Assembly (NCBI GenBank): GCA_027622555.1
Contig: JAQBYJ010000051.1
Location: forward strand, 1-40,000
Direction of reading: 5' to 3'
Length of the DNA stretch: 40,000 nt
Origin: Verrucomicrobiota bacterium
GTDB lineage: Bacteria > Verrucomicrobiota > Verrucomicrobiia > Opitutales > UBA2995
Of this stretch, positions 1 through 9,510 are shown one piece after another; the stretch's first letter is position 1; each line of letters starts with the position of its first letter. The notes under the pieces are model-generated. The model made no database searches. It was not told where the DNA came from and worked only from the letters and a program-made list of their open reading frames with translations. A program made the translations under genes and the position numbers.

Positions 1-80
1 TGTTGTAAACCACATCAAAGAACTAATCTTCCACACATACAATAATACAAAGCTTCTAGCCTCTTGCACTTGTTAGTTGA

Positions 81-1424
81 ATCCGCGCATTCATAATCGA
101 AGGAGATTATGTTTTAGGGGCGAATATCATAAATCAAGATGTATCTGACGTATATTTTGTTATCGAAAAAGATGGAATTCTAAGTTCTAGAGCCTCACTG
201 GACGTAAGCATAGAACCTAATTTCTCTGTTGACTGGCAAAATGGTAAAGTTGTAGTTGAGAGATCAGGTATCCTCAGAGTTAAGAATCCGTACGTCGTGT
301 TTAAACCAGATGATAGTTCACTTATTAGTGGACATTGGGCCATTAAAGAAGACGCTCGGATTGTCTTAAAGAATGGCGAATCAATTACAACCTTAGGAAG
401 AGGTGTCACCGTCAATTTAGCTGCAGGCTCAAGCATTAACAATCTTCCGGTAGTGGAGGGTAATTTCACTCTAGAAGAAGGCGCTGAGCTCATACTAAAC
501 TCAGCGACGTTTACGACGAGTAATGACTTCTATGCTGGAGGCCGTCTAGGTGGACTAGATGGAACCATACAAGTCATTGGCACGCTATATAATGGAACAC
601 AAGGAGGGCTAACCAATGCAATTTTGACCGGAAACCTTACCATAAATGCCAATGGCGGCGTAGTAAGCACGGCATGGACCGCACCTGGTGATTCCCCCGG
701 TACGATCACTATCAATGGAGATTTCACACAAACAGACACAGGTACACTTCAAATAGAAGTCTTCGGAGCCGAGGCAGGAACGGAATATGACCAACTCATA
801 GTGAATGGAACAGCTACTTTAGGAGGTACCCTTCACATTATCCCCAATATAGATTTCCCTGACAGTTCACTCTTTGTACCTCTGGTTGCAACGACTGTTG
901 AGGGAGTTTTCGATCGAATCATTGTTGAAAACAAATCGGCTCGTGAGACCTACGATGTTTCTAAGATGGAGACCGGTATCCAAATATCACCCACAACGCT
1001 TTCTGTGAGTTCCTTCGCCGAATTCCAGAATGCCCTCTTCTCCGATGACGACATCATAGACGAAACTATAGGATTAACCACATCCGATCCCGACGGAGAC
1101 CAATTCTCCAACCTACTCGAATACGCTATGGACCTCAACCCCTGGGTAACCAATAAGAATCCGATGGAGGTGAACTTTGAACCGGCCGCAATCGAGGGAT
1201 TCAGCCGAGTAAAAGTAAAGTTCCCCTGGGCCAAGGACATGACGGATGTGGACTATGTGATCCAGATCTCCCCCGACATGACCGTGTGGTCGGACTTGTC
1301 ATCCACGGTCGAAGACACGATCGACGAAGGTACCCACGAACTGCTTACTGTGGGAGCAGACATCGATGTGGTTGTCACCGGAAGACTATTTGTGCGTGTG
1401 CTGGTCAACCAAAAAGAATTATAG
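81..1424 (+). pseudogene. 5'-truncated secreted beta-strand-repeat protein (C-terminal part)
   Basis: The frame is open from 81, just after a TGA at 78-80, to the TAG at 1422-1424. It contains no ATG, GTG or TTG before the GTG at 297, yet the 72 codons before 297 read as the same Val/Asn/Asp/Gly-rich beta-strand protein. The visible product is therefore a C-terminal fragment. The middle has autotransporter-type passenger features ('APGDSPGTITINGDF', then 'YDQLIVNGTATLGGTL'), which in known families form a right-handed beta-helix on the cell surface. The end carries 'FSNLLEYAMDLNP' followed by 'VDYVIQISPDMTVWSDL', a C-terminal arrangement common in secreted proteins of Verrucomicrobiota and Planctomycetota. 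No outer-membrane barrel or sorting signal is visible. The first 80 bases carry no convincing coding sequence in any frame, so this may be a decayed gene, a frameshift or an assembly junction. If expressed alone, GTG 297 gives 375 residues. Confidence 0.6.
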
Positions 1425-1591
1425 GAGTAGCATGTCCTGAGTTTGTCGATGGGCTTTACGCCCCGATGCAATGCCTAAAATGCCAATCTGGGGATTGGCG
1501 TTCCCAGGAAAATCGCCCTTACAGTTTAAAGACAAAGCAAGAGATTAAGTAAGAGGATCTGCCTACGCACAAGGCTACGGCATGACAAGCG

Positions 1592-1608
1592 AGGATAATT
1601 ATTATCCT
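1592..1608. terminator. Perfect 7-bp hairpin between convergent genes
   Basis: AGGATAA (1592-1598) and TTATCCT (1602-1608) are exact inverted repeats with a 3-nt loop. They lie between the end of the secreted-protein gene and the end of the convergent djlA-like gene. There is no clear T-run, so a bidirectional terminator is only an inference; it could equally be a small dispersed palindrome. Confidence 0.35.
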
Positions 1609-1635
1609 GACACCTGGAAAAAGAAACCTTGTCCA

Positions 1636-2421
1636 CTAAGAAAGTCCCCTCGCCTTTTTGATGGTTTCGTAGGCTTCGCTGACTTCCTTGAACTTTTCTT
1701 CGGCGAATTTCAGGAATTCTTCGGGGAGGCCTTTTGAGACAATTTTATCCGGATGAAACTCCATAACTTTTTCCCGGTAGGCTTTTTTGACTTCAGCATC
1801 CGTAGCTTCGGGGGTTAAGCCAAGAACAGAATAGGCAGGATCTGCGGACGGGGCGAGGCGAGCCTGTAATTCCTCAAAGAGATGAGGTGGGATGTTTAAG
1901 TAGCGGACCGCTTCTTCAAGCAGGCGTTTTTCCAGAGAATGGACGCTCCCGTCTGCTGCTGCGATTTGGAAAAGTATTTCGAAAAGCACCATGCGCATAT
2001 GGGTATCGCGATGGAAATGGCGGGCAAATTCAGAAGCGTATTGACTGAACGATGACGCGTCATCTTTTGCCCGATTGAAAATATTAACCGCGAACATGCG
2101 AGCTTGTTTATCCAGGCGGAGGTGATCGCGCATGAATCCGTCCACAATTTTGATTTCGGCCTGGGTTACTTTACCGTCGGCCTTTGCCATTTTTCCCAAC
2201 ATGGCAAAAGTTGTGGCAAAAAACACAGCTTGCTTCTGCTCTTGATTCGTAAATGTGGCTTGACGAGCTCGGCCAGTTCCCTGGCGGGCATCAGCGGACA
2301 CGCTTTCATCCAATTGAGAATCGACAAACAAGTGGCCTATAGATCCTCCGATTAATGCGCCAATCGGGCCGCCCATGAGCATTCCCATGCTTCCACCAAT
2401 AATTTTTCCTATCCAAGACAT
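1636..2421 (-). CDS. DjlA-like co-chaperone (TerB + C-terminal J domain)
   Basis: A 261-residue protein starting ATG at 2421. Residues 1-31 are Gly/Met/Ile-rich and hydrophobic, as in the membrane-associated N-terminus of DjlA-type proteins. Residues about 65-185 form a TerB-like helical domain with two acidic 'ADG' motifs (81-83 and 156-158). Residues about 195-260 form a J domain with the essential HPD tripeptide at 223-225 ('EFHPDK'). J domains stimulate ATP hydrolysis by DnaK (Hsp70); the HPD motif shows this one should be functional. In E. coli DjlA the J domain is also C-terminal, so the architecture fits, although the N-terminal anchor here is glycine-zipper-like rather than a classical transmembrane helix. 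It is monocistronic and divergent from the PPK2 gene. The family call is firm; the client is unknown. Confidence 0.88.
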   Translation of the reverse strand: MSWIGKIIGGSMGMLMGGPIGALIGGSIGHLFVDSQLDESVSADARQGTGRARQATFTNQEQKQAVFFATTFAMLGKMAKADGKVTQAEIKIVDGFMRDHLRLDKQARMFAVNIFNRAKDDASSFSQYASEFARHFHRDTHMRMVLFEILFQIAAADGSVHSLEKRLLEEAVRYLNIPPHLFEELQARLAPSADPAYSVLGLTPEATDAEVKKAYREKVMEFHPDKIVSKGLPEEFLKFAEEKFKEVSEAYETIKKARGLS

Positions 2422-2635
2422 ATACTCAAATTTCTAACAATTAAAACCTGAGGCTATTTGGAGTCGGGAGGAGGCCGCTGCAAGGTTCTTTTAATGAGAC
2501 AGAAAAACGCTCAGTAATGGATCAGCTTATTCCAATATCGATACGGGGTTGATTTCGGATATTTTCAGCCGTTTGGCTGGATATAAATTTTTAGGTAAAT
2601 CGGCAAAATACCATTGAAATGCGTCCATTGACCGT

Positions 2636-2640
2636 GGAGG
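2636..2640 (+). promoter_or_regulatory. Shine-Dalgarno site of the PPK2 gene
   Basis: GGAGG lies 9 nt before the ATG at 2650, one of the few canonical ribosome-binding sites in this window. It supports this start. The 228-bp gap 2422-2649 must also hold divergent promoters for the djlA-like gene; I could not assign -10/-35 boxes reliably. Confidence 0.6.
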
Positions 2641-2649
2641 CTTTTTCAA

Positions 2650-4122
2650 ATGCCCACTACCGAAAACCTACCTGGGGAAAGTGATATCAATAACCAGCTT
2701 CTTAGCCTCAATCAGGAACTAGGGAGACTGCAACGGCGGGCCATCCAATCAAATATACCCGTTGCCATAGTATTTGAGGGCGCTGATGGAGCCGGCAAAG
2801 GGAAACTAATCAATCAACTTCTATTGTCTCTCGACCCTCGAGGATTCAAAGTGTACCCAACCCATTCGGCAACTGACGAAGCCTTATTTAGACCACATTT
2901 GTGGCGATTCTGGTTAAAAACGCCCGCGCGAGGTCAAATGACGATCTATGATCGTTCCTGGTATCGGCATTTATTGGATGACCGGGTCGACGGCCTGGTA
3001 GCCGATGAGCGAGTTCCGGAAATCGCTCAAGAAATCACAGATTTTGAACGGCAACTTACAGCAGATGGGGTAGTACTTATAAAAATTTACCTGACTATTT
3101 CTGAAAAGAAACAGCATAAACGATTCAAAAAATTAGCGAAGAATCCTTCTACTTCATGGCGTGTAAGTAAAAAAGACTGGAAGCGCCATGAGCATTACGA
3201 GGATTACCGCGAAATGGTCGAAGACATGGTCAACTTAACGGACGCTGAAAACGCGCATTGGACAATGATTGATTCGAAGAAGATGAAATCGGCTTCTTTA
3301 GAGATAATGCAGCTGGTCAGAGACCAGCTTAATTCTGCCCTTGCGAGAAAAAAACTGGAAACAACGCCAAACATAACCCCCGATTTAAATTGGCGTTCCA
3401 ATTCCAAGAAAGGCTTTTCCCTCGATGCGGTTGATTTATCTTTGGCCATCGCGACCAGAGAGTACAATAAAAAGCAAAAAGCCCTTAGTCAGCGTCTTTA
3501 TGATCTTGGACATGAATTGCACCTGAGTCGCCGACCAGTAGTACTCGCCTTTGAAGGATGGGATGCTGCAGGTAAAGGGGGTGCGATTCGGCGCCTCGCA
3601 ATGAGCCTGGATCCCCGGAGTTACGAGGTTATACCGGTCGCGGCGCCAAATAAACTGGAGAAGAACCATCATTATCTTTGGCGGTTTTGGAGGGATTTCC
3701 CCAAAGGTGGGCACATCGGTATCTACGATCGCAGCTGGTATGGGCGGGTTACGGTAGAACGATTAGAAGGGTTTTGCAGCGAAGCGGAATGGAAACGCGC
3801 TTACGAAGAAATCAACGAAATGGAAAGACACTGGTCCAATCATGGATCCATAATCTTAAAATTCTGGATTCACGTAAGTAAAGACGAGCAATTGAGGCGA
3901 TTTGAAGCACGAAAGGAAAATCCGTACAAACAATGGAAAATCACTGAAGAAGATTGGCGAAATCGAGAAAAGTGGGATGCATACAAAATAGCCTTTGAAG
4001 ACATGATAGATCTTACAAACAAACCAAACGCACCCTGGATTACCGTCGAAGGAAATGACAAACAGTATGCAAGAATTAAGATTCTTGAATCGACTGTAAA
4101 AGCCTTGGAAGCTGTTTTGTAG
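2650..4122 (+). CDS. pap: Two-domain PPK2: polyphosphate:AMP phosphotransferase
   Basis: 490 residues containing two fused PPK2 kinase modules. Module 1 has a Walker A at 44-50 (GADGAGK) and a Walker B-type 'IYDRSWY' at 99-105. Module 2 has GWDAAGK at 303-309 and the same 'IYDRSWY' at 358-364. Each has a basic lid ('NPSTSW' about 165-170; 'NPYKQW' in module 2). Fused two-domain PPK2 proteins of about 500 residues are the class II type, which transfer phosphate from polyphosphate to AMP to make ADP; in characterised members the second module is the active one. Module 1 here keeps its Walker lysine, so degeneration is not obvious. Cytosolic. The protein links stored polyphosphate to adenylate charge. 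No ppk1 or ppx is nearby. Confidence 0.9.
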   Translation: MPTTENLPGESDINNQLLSLNQELGRLQRRAIQSNIPVAIVFEGADGAGKGKLINQLLLSLDPRGFKVYPTHSATDEALFRPHLWRFWLKTPARGQMTIYDRSWYRHLLDDRVDGLVADERVPEIAQEITDFERQLTADGVVLIKIYLTISEKKQHKRFKKLAKNPSTSWRVSKKDWKRHEHYEDYREMVEDMVNLTDAENAHWTMIDSKKMKSASLEIMQLVRDQLNSALARKKLETTPNITPDLNWRSNSKKGFSLDAVDLSLAIATREYNKKQKALSQRLYDLGHELHLSRRPVVLAFEGWDAAGKGGAIRRLAMSLDPRSYEVIPVAAPNKLEKNHHYLWRFWRDFPKGGHIGIYDRSWYGRVTVERLEGFCSEAEWKRAYEEINEMERHWSNHGSIILKFWIHVSKDEQLRRFEARKENPYKQWKITEEDWRNREKWDAYKIAFEDMIDLTNKPNAPWITVEGNDKQYARIKILESTVKALEAVL

Positions 4123-4180
4123 TGTTTCTTTATTAATTCCGGAACACTCTTCCCCATTCCGCTAACCAAACACTTAGTTA

Positions 4181-5131
4181 ATGAAACATACCCTTCTATT
4201 TATCCTGATCACATTCTACTTAAGCTCGATTCAACTAAGCGCTGAGATCGTTATCATCGAGCTCATGGATGGGTATTCCATTAAAGGAGAAGTTCTTCAG
4301 AAAAAAAGGGACACTTATTTTGTCGATCTTGGTTACAGTATTGTCCAAATCCCCGAAAGCGCAGTCATCAGTGTGGTCACGGTAACCGGCGAAGGTTCAA
4401 TCATTGAACTGGAGGCCGACACGCTTTTCAGTGAGAACTCCGGCAAACGTCCACAATCGGTTACAGAGCTCGTTGGGCAATACGGCGAAGGCGTTGTTCT
4501 GATTGAAACCAGTACGGGGTTAGGTTCTGGCTTCTTTATTCATGAAGACGGTTATCTCATTACCAACGAACACGTCATCAACGGTGAGCATGAGATTAAA
4601 GTCACTGTGTTCGAAGACAGGGAATCCGAGGGCAAAGAATTACAAAGAACCCTTTACGAAAATGTGGAAATTGTATCGGTTTCTCCAGAGTGGGACTTGG
4701 CACTGATCAAAATCCACAACACCGAAAAAACCTTTAAGGCATTGCCCATGGGTTCCGGCGGAGATCTTGAACAAGGACAAAGAGTCTTTGCTGTGGGAAG
4801 TCCTCTCGGATTCGAACGATCCGTGTCGGAGGGAATTGTAAGTCTTAAAAACCGGGTCATGCAGGGACGGCTGCTGATTCAAACAACGGCTGAAATCAAT
4901 CCTGGCAATTCGGGTGGGCCACTGCTCAATCTTTACGGAGAAGTAGTGGGCGTTAATAATCTAAAAATCGTAGCCTTCGGTGCTGAAGGTCTGGGATTTT
5001 CAATTCCGTCAGAAATGGTGAAACTCTTTATTCAAAACCGCGATGCATTCGCGTTTGATCCTCGCAATCCAAACAACGGATTTCGTTATAACAAACCTCC
5101 CATCACCGTGCCTACAGATGACAACAACTAG
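4181..5131 (+). CDS. Exported trypsin-like serine protease (S1C, DegP-type, no PDZ)
   Basis: 316 residues starting with a signal peptide (hydrophobic 4-20, probable cleavage near 'LSA|E' at about 21), so the protease acts in the periplasm or beyond. The catalytic triad is visible: His131 in 'TNEHVI', Asp172 in 'EWDLALIK', Ser244 in 'NPGNSGGPLLN'. The fold and spacing match the HtrA/DegP protease domain, but the protein ends soon after it, with no PDZ domain. Residues 24-70 ('DGYSIKGEVL...') precede the protease domain and look like a small beta-barrel module. The stop overlaps the start of the next gene by 14 nt, so the two are probably co-translated. Substrate unknown; it may process or guard the two exported proteins encoded downstream (inference). 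Confidence 0.88.
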   Translation: MKHTLLFILITFYLSSIQLSAEIVIIELMDGYSIKGEVLQKKRDTYFVDLGYSIVQIPESAVISVVTVTGEGSIIELEADTLFSENSGKRPQSVTELVGQYGEGVVLIETSTGLGSGFFIHEDGYLITNEHVINGEHEIKVTVFEDRESEGKELQRTLYENVEIVSVSPEWDLALIKIHNTEKTFKALPMGSGGDLEQGQRVFAVGSPLGFERSVSEGIVSLKNRVMQGRLLIQTTAEINPGNSGGPLLNLYGEVVGVNNLKIVAFGAEGLGFSIPSEMVKLFIQNRDAFAFDPRNPNNGFRYNKPPITVPTDDNN

Positions 5132-6938
5132 GAAGCTTCGGGTTTCATGCACCCTTATCGCATGCGTTTTATTAAACAACTTCAGCGCTGCCAGCCGGAA
5201 TGACTTCCCTGAACTGTACGGAGAAAACACGCTCCTTTATTTAGAAATCCCCAGCCTTCCAACGCTTCAGGAAAACTGGGATAAAAATCCGTTCAATGAG
5301 CTTTATCAGCGAGAGGATGTCCGTGAATTTATCGATGGATTGATGAAACAATTCCTTCCGGACATGGATAAAGAAAACGGCAAACCCTGGCTGGAAGATG
5401 AAAATGACGAGGCGATTTGGGAAGGCATGAAGGGTAGTCAGATTGTTCTCGGGATTTCACGTTTCGATTTGATATCCATGATCCCCAATCCCAAGACAGC
5501 AGAAGCAGATAAGGGCACAAAACAAAAGAAGGAGATCCCCGAACTGTGGCTGATTTTTGATTTCGAGGAGAAAGAACTTAAAGAAAGCCTTTTCGAAGAC
5601 ATGGAAGAGGAGGAGCATGAATATGTTGAATACGAAGGCTTCTACATCATGCTTTTGGAAGAAATGGTGGTCGCATATAACGATGATATCATTGGCATTA
5701 CGAACACCGAAGAATCTGCCAGGAGTCTGATCGATCGCTATCTCGGCGAAAGCTCACAGCCTTCGTTGGCAGACAATCAAAATTTCCAAAGAAGCTTTTT
5801 GCGGCTCTACGAAACCAGTGAGATATTTTTTTATATAGACCTTAGCTTCATCAATGAGCTGGCTACCGAGGCAGCTGCGAAATATGAAGACCTTTATTCC
5901 CCCTTGGTTCAGTCCGGCCAATTGGCTCCGACCGAGAACATATTAAGAGCATTAGGCCTGCAAGCACTTCAGGGATTTTCCTTATCCATCGACCTTGAAC
6001 CAACTCAAGAAAAGATGAGAAGTTTGATGCTCCTGGAGCCCAACGATGGATTCTTTGGCCGGATCATGGGGCACTATGGCAATTCCTTACCAGACACCAG
6101 TTTTCTTGGTGAGGATCTCAGCCAGGCAATGGCCAGCAGTTTTAATATCTCAGGCATGCTTCACGATTTTGAACAATTGGTGTTTTCCATTTCACCCTTT
6201 GGCGGACAAATTTACGCAGATCAAAAGTTGCAATACGAACAGAGGCTGAGCGTGCAATTCGATGAAGCCTTGATTGATAATTTTTCCAGCAGCTTATACA
6301 TGGTATCGGGAGAAACTCCCAATACTGGAGCTACAAATCTTGGTGAGGAGTTTCAGGGCATGGAGAGTATTTTCGATCAAGGGAATACCTATATTTTAGG
6401 CATCAATGATCGTGTATCTCTCGAAGCACTCTTCGATAGTTTTCGAGCCACTTTCGATCCTCAAGGGTTTTACCTGAAAGAGGAATTCCTTGGTGCCAGC
6501 TATTACTCGATCAAGACTCCGGGCATGCCCTTCGGACCATCACTCTTTATTAGCGATCAACACATGATATACGAGCAAACGAACCCGGACTTCGGCAAAT
6601 TGGTCATGTCGATGATGCAAAATCCGGGTGATCCCATTTTTGAACGGCGAGATGTGCGCGATGCCCTCAATGAATTGCCCTCCAATCCAATTGGGCTTAC
6701 CTACTCGGATGCTCAAAAAATGCTGACTACCTTCACCAAAACGATTTCAAGTCTGCTTCCCCTAATTGCACAACAGGCAGCCTTGGATTCGGAAAATGGA
6801 GAAGGTTCGGATGCCTCGCTGGAAGATCTTCCGGAGCCTCCGATCATTGAAGATTTCGGTTATTTCACAATCACGACAACCTACAAGGAAAACAATGATA
6901 TCTATCAAGAAGGCATTTTGCGCCCTAAAACCAAATAG
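5118..6938 (+). CDS. Exported protein of unknown function (DUF3352-like appearance)
   Basis: 606 residues from the ATG at 5118. An in-frame ATG at 5043 would extend the overlap with the protease gene to 89 nt and put residues before the signal peptide; 5118 gives a clean signal sequence (basic 'TTTRKLR', hydrophobic 'TLIACVLL', cleavage near 'FSA|AS'). The mature start 'NTLLYLEIPSLPTLQENWDKNP' is the pattern of large exported proteins common in Planctomycetota and Verrucomicrobiota, in which a beta strand is followed by 'xxWxxxPxxxLxxxxxVxxF'. An acidic stretch sits around 'EDMEEEEHEY'. No enzyme motif or membrane anchor was recognised. Its end overlaps the next gene by 44 nt. The resemblance to DUF3352 is a memory-based impression and should be treated as weak. 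Confidence 0.75.
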   Translation: MTTTRKLRVSCTLIACVLLNNFSAASRNDFPELYGENTLLYLEIPSLPTLQENWDKNPFNELYQREDVREFIDGLMKQFLPDMDKENGKPWLEDENDEAIWEGMKGSQIVLGISRFDLISMIPNPKTAEADKGTKQKKEIPELWLIFDFEEKELKESLFEDMEEEEHEYVEYEGFYIMLLEEMVVAYNDDIIGITNTEESARSLIDRYLGESSQPSLADNQNFQRSFLRLYETSEIFFYIDLSFINELATEAAAKYEDLYSPLVQSGQLAPTENILRALGLQALQGFSLSIDLEPTQEKMRSLMLLEPNDGFFGRIMGHYGNSLPDTSFLGEDLSQAMASSFNISGMLHDFEQLVFSISPFGGQIYADQKLQYEQRLSVQFDEALIDNFSSSLYMVSGETPNTGATNLGEEFQGMESIFDQGNTYILGINDRVSLEALFDSFRATFDPQGFYLKEEFLGASYYSIKTPGMPFGPSLFISDQHMIYEQTNPDFGKLVMSMMQNPGDPIFERRDVRDALNELPSNPIGLTYSDAQKMLTTFTKTISSLLPLIAQQAALDSENGEGSDASLEDLPEPPIIEDFGYFTITTTYKENNDIYQEGILRPKTK

Positions 6939-9228
6939 ATTCCTTGGACTTATCCTGCTTATCTTACCGGCAGCCAGCCTTGCGGTGCTATCGGGAGCAA
7001 CTGTGGAAAAACCAAACGTTGCTATCCTCAAAGGACCCCATGTTACTACCCTCGATTGGAATACGCGAGCACCTCGTTTCGCCGATATTAACGGCGATGG
7101 CAAACAAGATATTGCCCTGATCAACAACGGTAAGGCCAAAATCGAATTCTTAATTCAGAAAAATGAAGAGACTCAGGTCCGAAAAATTGGAAACGCAACC
7201 AGCAGCAACAAATGGGAACCAAAACTGGAAGACGACTGGTTTGAAAAACGCTTCTTGGTCATCGAACAAACTGCCTATGATTTGGCACTCAACGATTTCA
7301 ACAACGACGGACGCATAGACCTGGTTGTAACTGGCAACCGGGATTCCCTATCCATTTACCTTCAAGATAAAAAAGGTGAATTTGAACAGTCCTGGACTTA
7401 CGATGAATTCACCCCGAAACAAAGGGGAGAAACCATCGTAGTCAGTGATCTCAACCAAGACGGAGAGCCAGACATAATGACGATCGGCACCGAAAAGATC
7501 CTTATTCTTTTAAAGGCAAAAAAGTCTCTGAACTTCGAAATCACGGAATATTACGTAGGAGAAAATGCAGCCTGGAACCTGCAAACAGCAGACCTTAATC
7601 TGGATGGATTACCAGACCTGATTTATTACCACTCAAACCAATCCGCCCAATTTCTGGCTGTTCGTCTACAAACCGAACCAGGTAAGTTCGGGCCGGAAAT
7701 TCCAATAGACTTTGGTTCTGCCATCTTTAAACAATTACCGACCAGTAAGTCGGAAAAACCGAATTTTATTTTCTCCGAAAGTCGGACTGGTCAGGTCAAA
7801 ACATTCTCCATTTCCCAGGAGAATGTACAGCAAAGCGATCCATTCAACGCACTCCAGACCTATACGTATCCGTTAAATTCAACCATTCGAAAATCCGCAC
7901 TTTATACCTGGGGTGACTTGAATGGAGACAAGAGGACAGATTTGATTGTCGGAGATTCCGAAGGTGCCCAGATTCAGGTTTTCCTACAGGATAAATCGGG
8001 ACTATTTTCCACCCAAAAAAACTTTCCCTCTTTTGCATTTCTCGACGGCGTCTCTGTTCTTCAACATCCAAAAACGAAGAAACCGGTTATTTTCCAGATT
8101 AGTCAAAAAGAACGGCTAGCCGGAATTTCTCAAATGACCAAAGAGGGTGAACTACCCTTTCCCACGCTCTTGCCGCTTGAGGGAGAACCAATCGCCATTC
8201 TCAACAACCACGAGGCCAGTAAAGATTTCCAAGGCTTGATTCTCATCGAAAAGCTCAAACGGGAATATCATTTAACCGAATACAACCTGGATAATGAAGG
8301 TGAGTGGAAAGCAACCAGAATATTAATAAAGGAACTAAAAAACGAACCACGCGGACTCGCGCTGGCTTACTTCGAAAAAGATACACCTTTTCTGGTCGTA
8401 CTTGCTCAACGAGAAGGAGCAATTTTTCTTAAACAGGGAGAAGAAGGTTGGGAGGAAACCGGAACGGAATCGGCGCTACGCAAGACACTCCTCTACGATT
8501 TAGCATCAGACCGTATAAATTTTTCAGACATGAACGGTGATGGAATTGATGAGCTCTTTATCGCCGATACCGGATTCCTTCGTAAAATATCTTACGACAC
8601 GAAAAAGGCTGATTTCATAATCGAAGAACAATTCAACACACCGAAGCGCAAACAGGACGCGCGCCTCCCAATTCCATATAAGAAAGAAGACACTCAGGGC
8701 ATCGTTTACTTCGACCCCAAAGATGACCACATCTACTGGACGGGCAAAAGCGGAGTCTCACTCCTTCAAGGCAACAATCAAAAAGAGTTGCCACCATTGA
8801 CTCCAATCATCGGCAGGCATATCGACCTTGGGAAGGGAAAGTCTGCCCTACTAATTGGAGGTGAGAAACGATTTTATCTTATTCCCGACGAAGGAGAATT
8901 ATGGAATATCGACGTGGATAGTTCCTATTACGAACCAGAAACCGACGAAGTCCGGTACTCGTACCTGTTTGTTAGCAATCGGCTCGATAATGGAAAATCA
9001 GGTATCATTGGCATAGATCCTCAGGTTCACGTACTGGAGCTTTTTTCGCGGTCTCAAGAAAACGAATATTCTCAGGTGTTAGAATTTACCCTGTTCGATC
9101 AAACCGCCCAACGCGGAAACCAACAGGTAAATTACCAGCCAAGAGACGCCGGAATCAATGATCTCAACGGCGATGGCAGGGATGATATTGTTCTTTTGGT
9201 TCACGATAGGATGCTGATTTATTATTAG
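6895..9228 (+). CDS. Exported FG-GAP/VCBS-repeat protein
   Basis: 777 residues from ATG 6895, chosen because it directly precedes a signal peptide ('FLGLILLILPAASLA'); an upstream ATG at 6766 would give an implausible basic extension. At least seven calcium-binding-type repeats of the form D-x-N-x-D-G-x-x-D are visible: 'FADINGDGKQDIALI', 'LNDFNNDGRIDLVV', 'VSDLNQDGEPDIMTI', 'TADLNLDGLPDLIYY', 'WGDLNGDKRTDLIVG', 'FSDMNGDGIDELFIA' and, at the C-terminus, 'INDLNGDGRDDIVLL'. Such repeats form integrin-alpha-like beta-propellers used for binding at the cell surface. The first and last repeats sit close to the mature ends, as if one propeller closes on itself. No catalytic domain or anchor is seen. 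It is the third gene of an overlapping exported set and is followed at once by palindromic repeats. Confidence 0.88.
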   Translation: MISIKKAFCALKPNRFLGLILLILPAASLAVLSGATVEKPNVAILKGPHVTTLDWNTRAPRFADINGDGKQDIALINNGKAKIEFLIQKNEETQVRKIGNATSSNKWEPKLEDDWFEKRFLVIEQTAYDLALNDFNNDGRIDLVVTGNRDSLSIYLQDKKGEFEQSWTYDEFTPKQRGETIVVSDLNQDGEPDIMTIGTEKILILLKAKKSLNFEITEYYVGENAAWNLQTADLNLDGLPDLIYYHSNQSAQFLAVRLQTEPGKFGPEIPIDFGSAIFKQLPTSKSEKPNFIFSESRTGQVKTFSISQENVQQSDPFNALQTYTYPLNSTIRKSALYTWGDLNGDKRTDLIVGDSEGAQIQVFLQDKSGLFSTQKNFPSFAFLDGVSVLQHPKTKKPVIFQISQKERLAGISQMTKEGELPFPTLLPLEGEPIAILNNHEASKDFQGLILIEKLKREYHLTEYNLDNEGEWKATRILIKELKNEPRGLALAYFEKDTPFLVVLAQREGAIFLKQGEEGWEETGTESALRKTLLYDLASDRINFSDMNGDGIDELFIADTGFLRKISYDTKKADFIIEEQFNTPKRKQDARLPIPYKKEDTQGIVYFDPKDDHIYWTGKSGVSLLQGNNQKELPPLTPIIGRHIDLGKGKSALLIGGEKRFYLIPDEGELWNIDVDSSYYEPETDEVRYSYLFVSNRLDNGKSGIIGIDPQVHVLELFSRSQENEYSQVLEFTLFDQTAQRGNQQVNYQPRDAGINDLNGDGRDDIVLLVHDRMLIYY

Positions 9229-9231
9229 AGT

Positions 9232-9286
9232 ATTCTTATTAAAATAGTCGCTGATTCAGGTAGGGCGGTTTGGCCCAAACCGCCAA
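9232..9286. repeat. Dispersed element, copy 1 (half-element with GTAGGGCGG palindrome)
   Basis: Bases 9232-9271 match 32109-32148 without gaps at about 35 of 40 positions, by eye. The shared core reads TAGTCGCTGA, then AGGTAGGG, then GGTTT. It is followed here by a hairpin, GGCGGTTTGG (9264-9273) with CCAAACCGCC a few bases on. The element begins 3 nt after the stop codon of the FG-GAP gene, so it may act in 3'-end formation. Confidence 0.6.
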
Positions 9287-9373
9287 TTCCAAGACGGCTC
9301 GCTACCGCTACGCTCATCCGAGCTTCGCCGGACATGTCGGTCTCCGTGACTCGCAACGTTCCTGGACATGGCG

Positions 9374-9507
9374 TCGATGCAAGCATCGAGCCCTACGTAA
9401 TCGATTGTACGAACATCCACGATTTACCCGCCGTAGGGTCAGTTGCTTGCAACTCGACCACCCGTAGTTGCTCCCTCCATAGCATCGATGCAAGCATCGA
9501 GCCCTAC
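9374..9507. repeat. Two direct copies of a TCGATGC hairpin element
   Basis: An identical 23-nt unit occurs at 9374-9396 and 9485-9507. Each starts with the perfect hairpin TCGATGC-AA-GCATCGA and ends in GCCCTAC. Between them lies a related palindrome with GTAGGG and 'GTTGCTTGCAAC'. This is an array of REP-like hairpins placed between the convergent FG-GAP and SDR genes; short open frames running through it are not genes. Confidence 0.7.
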
Positions 9508-9510
9508 TCA

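Noticed and set aside
950-1240. Minus-strand open frame of 96 codons
   Set aside because: Antisense to the C-terminal region of the secreted protein, where the plus strand shows the known NLLEYA..NP motif.
5043-5117. ATG start that would lengthen the 606-residue exported protein
   Set aside because: It would overlap the protease gene by 89 nt and bury the signal peptide; ATG 5118 gives a normal signal sequence.
9374-9507. CRISPR-like spacing of two identical repeats
   Set aside because: Only two units are present, each is a self-contained hairpin, the intervening DNA contains related palindromes and no cas gene is near.
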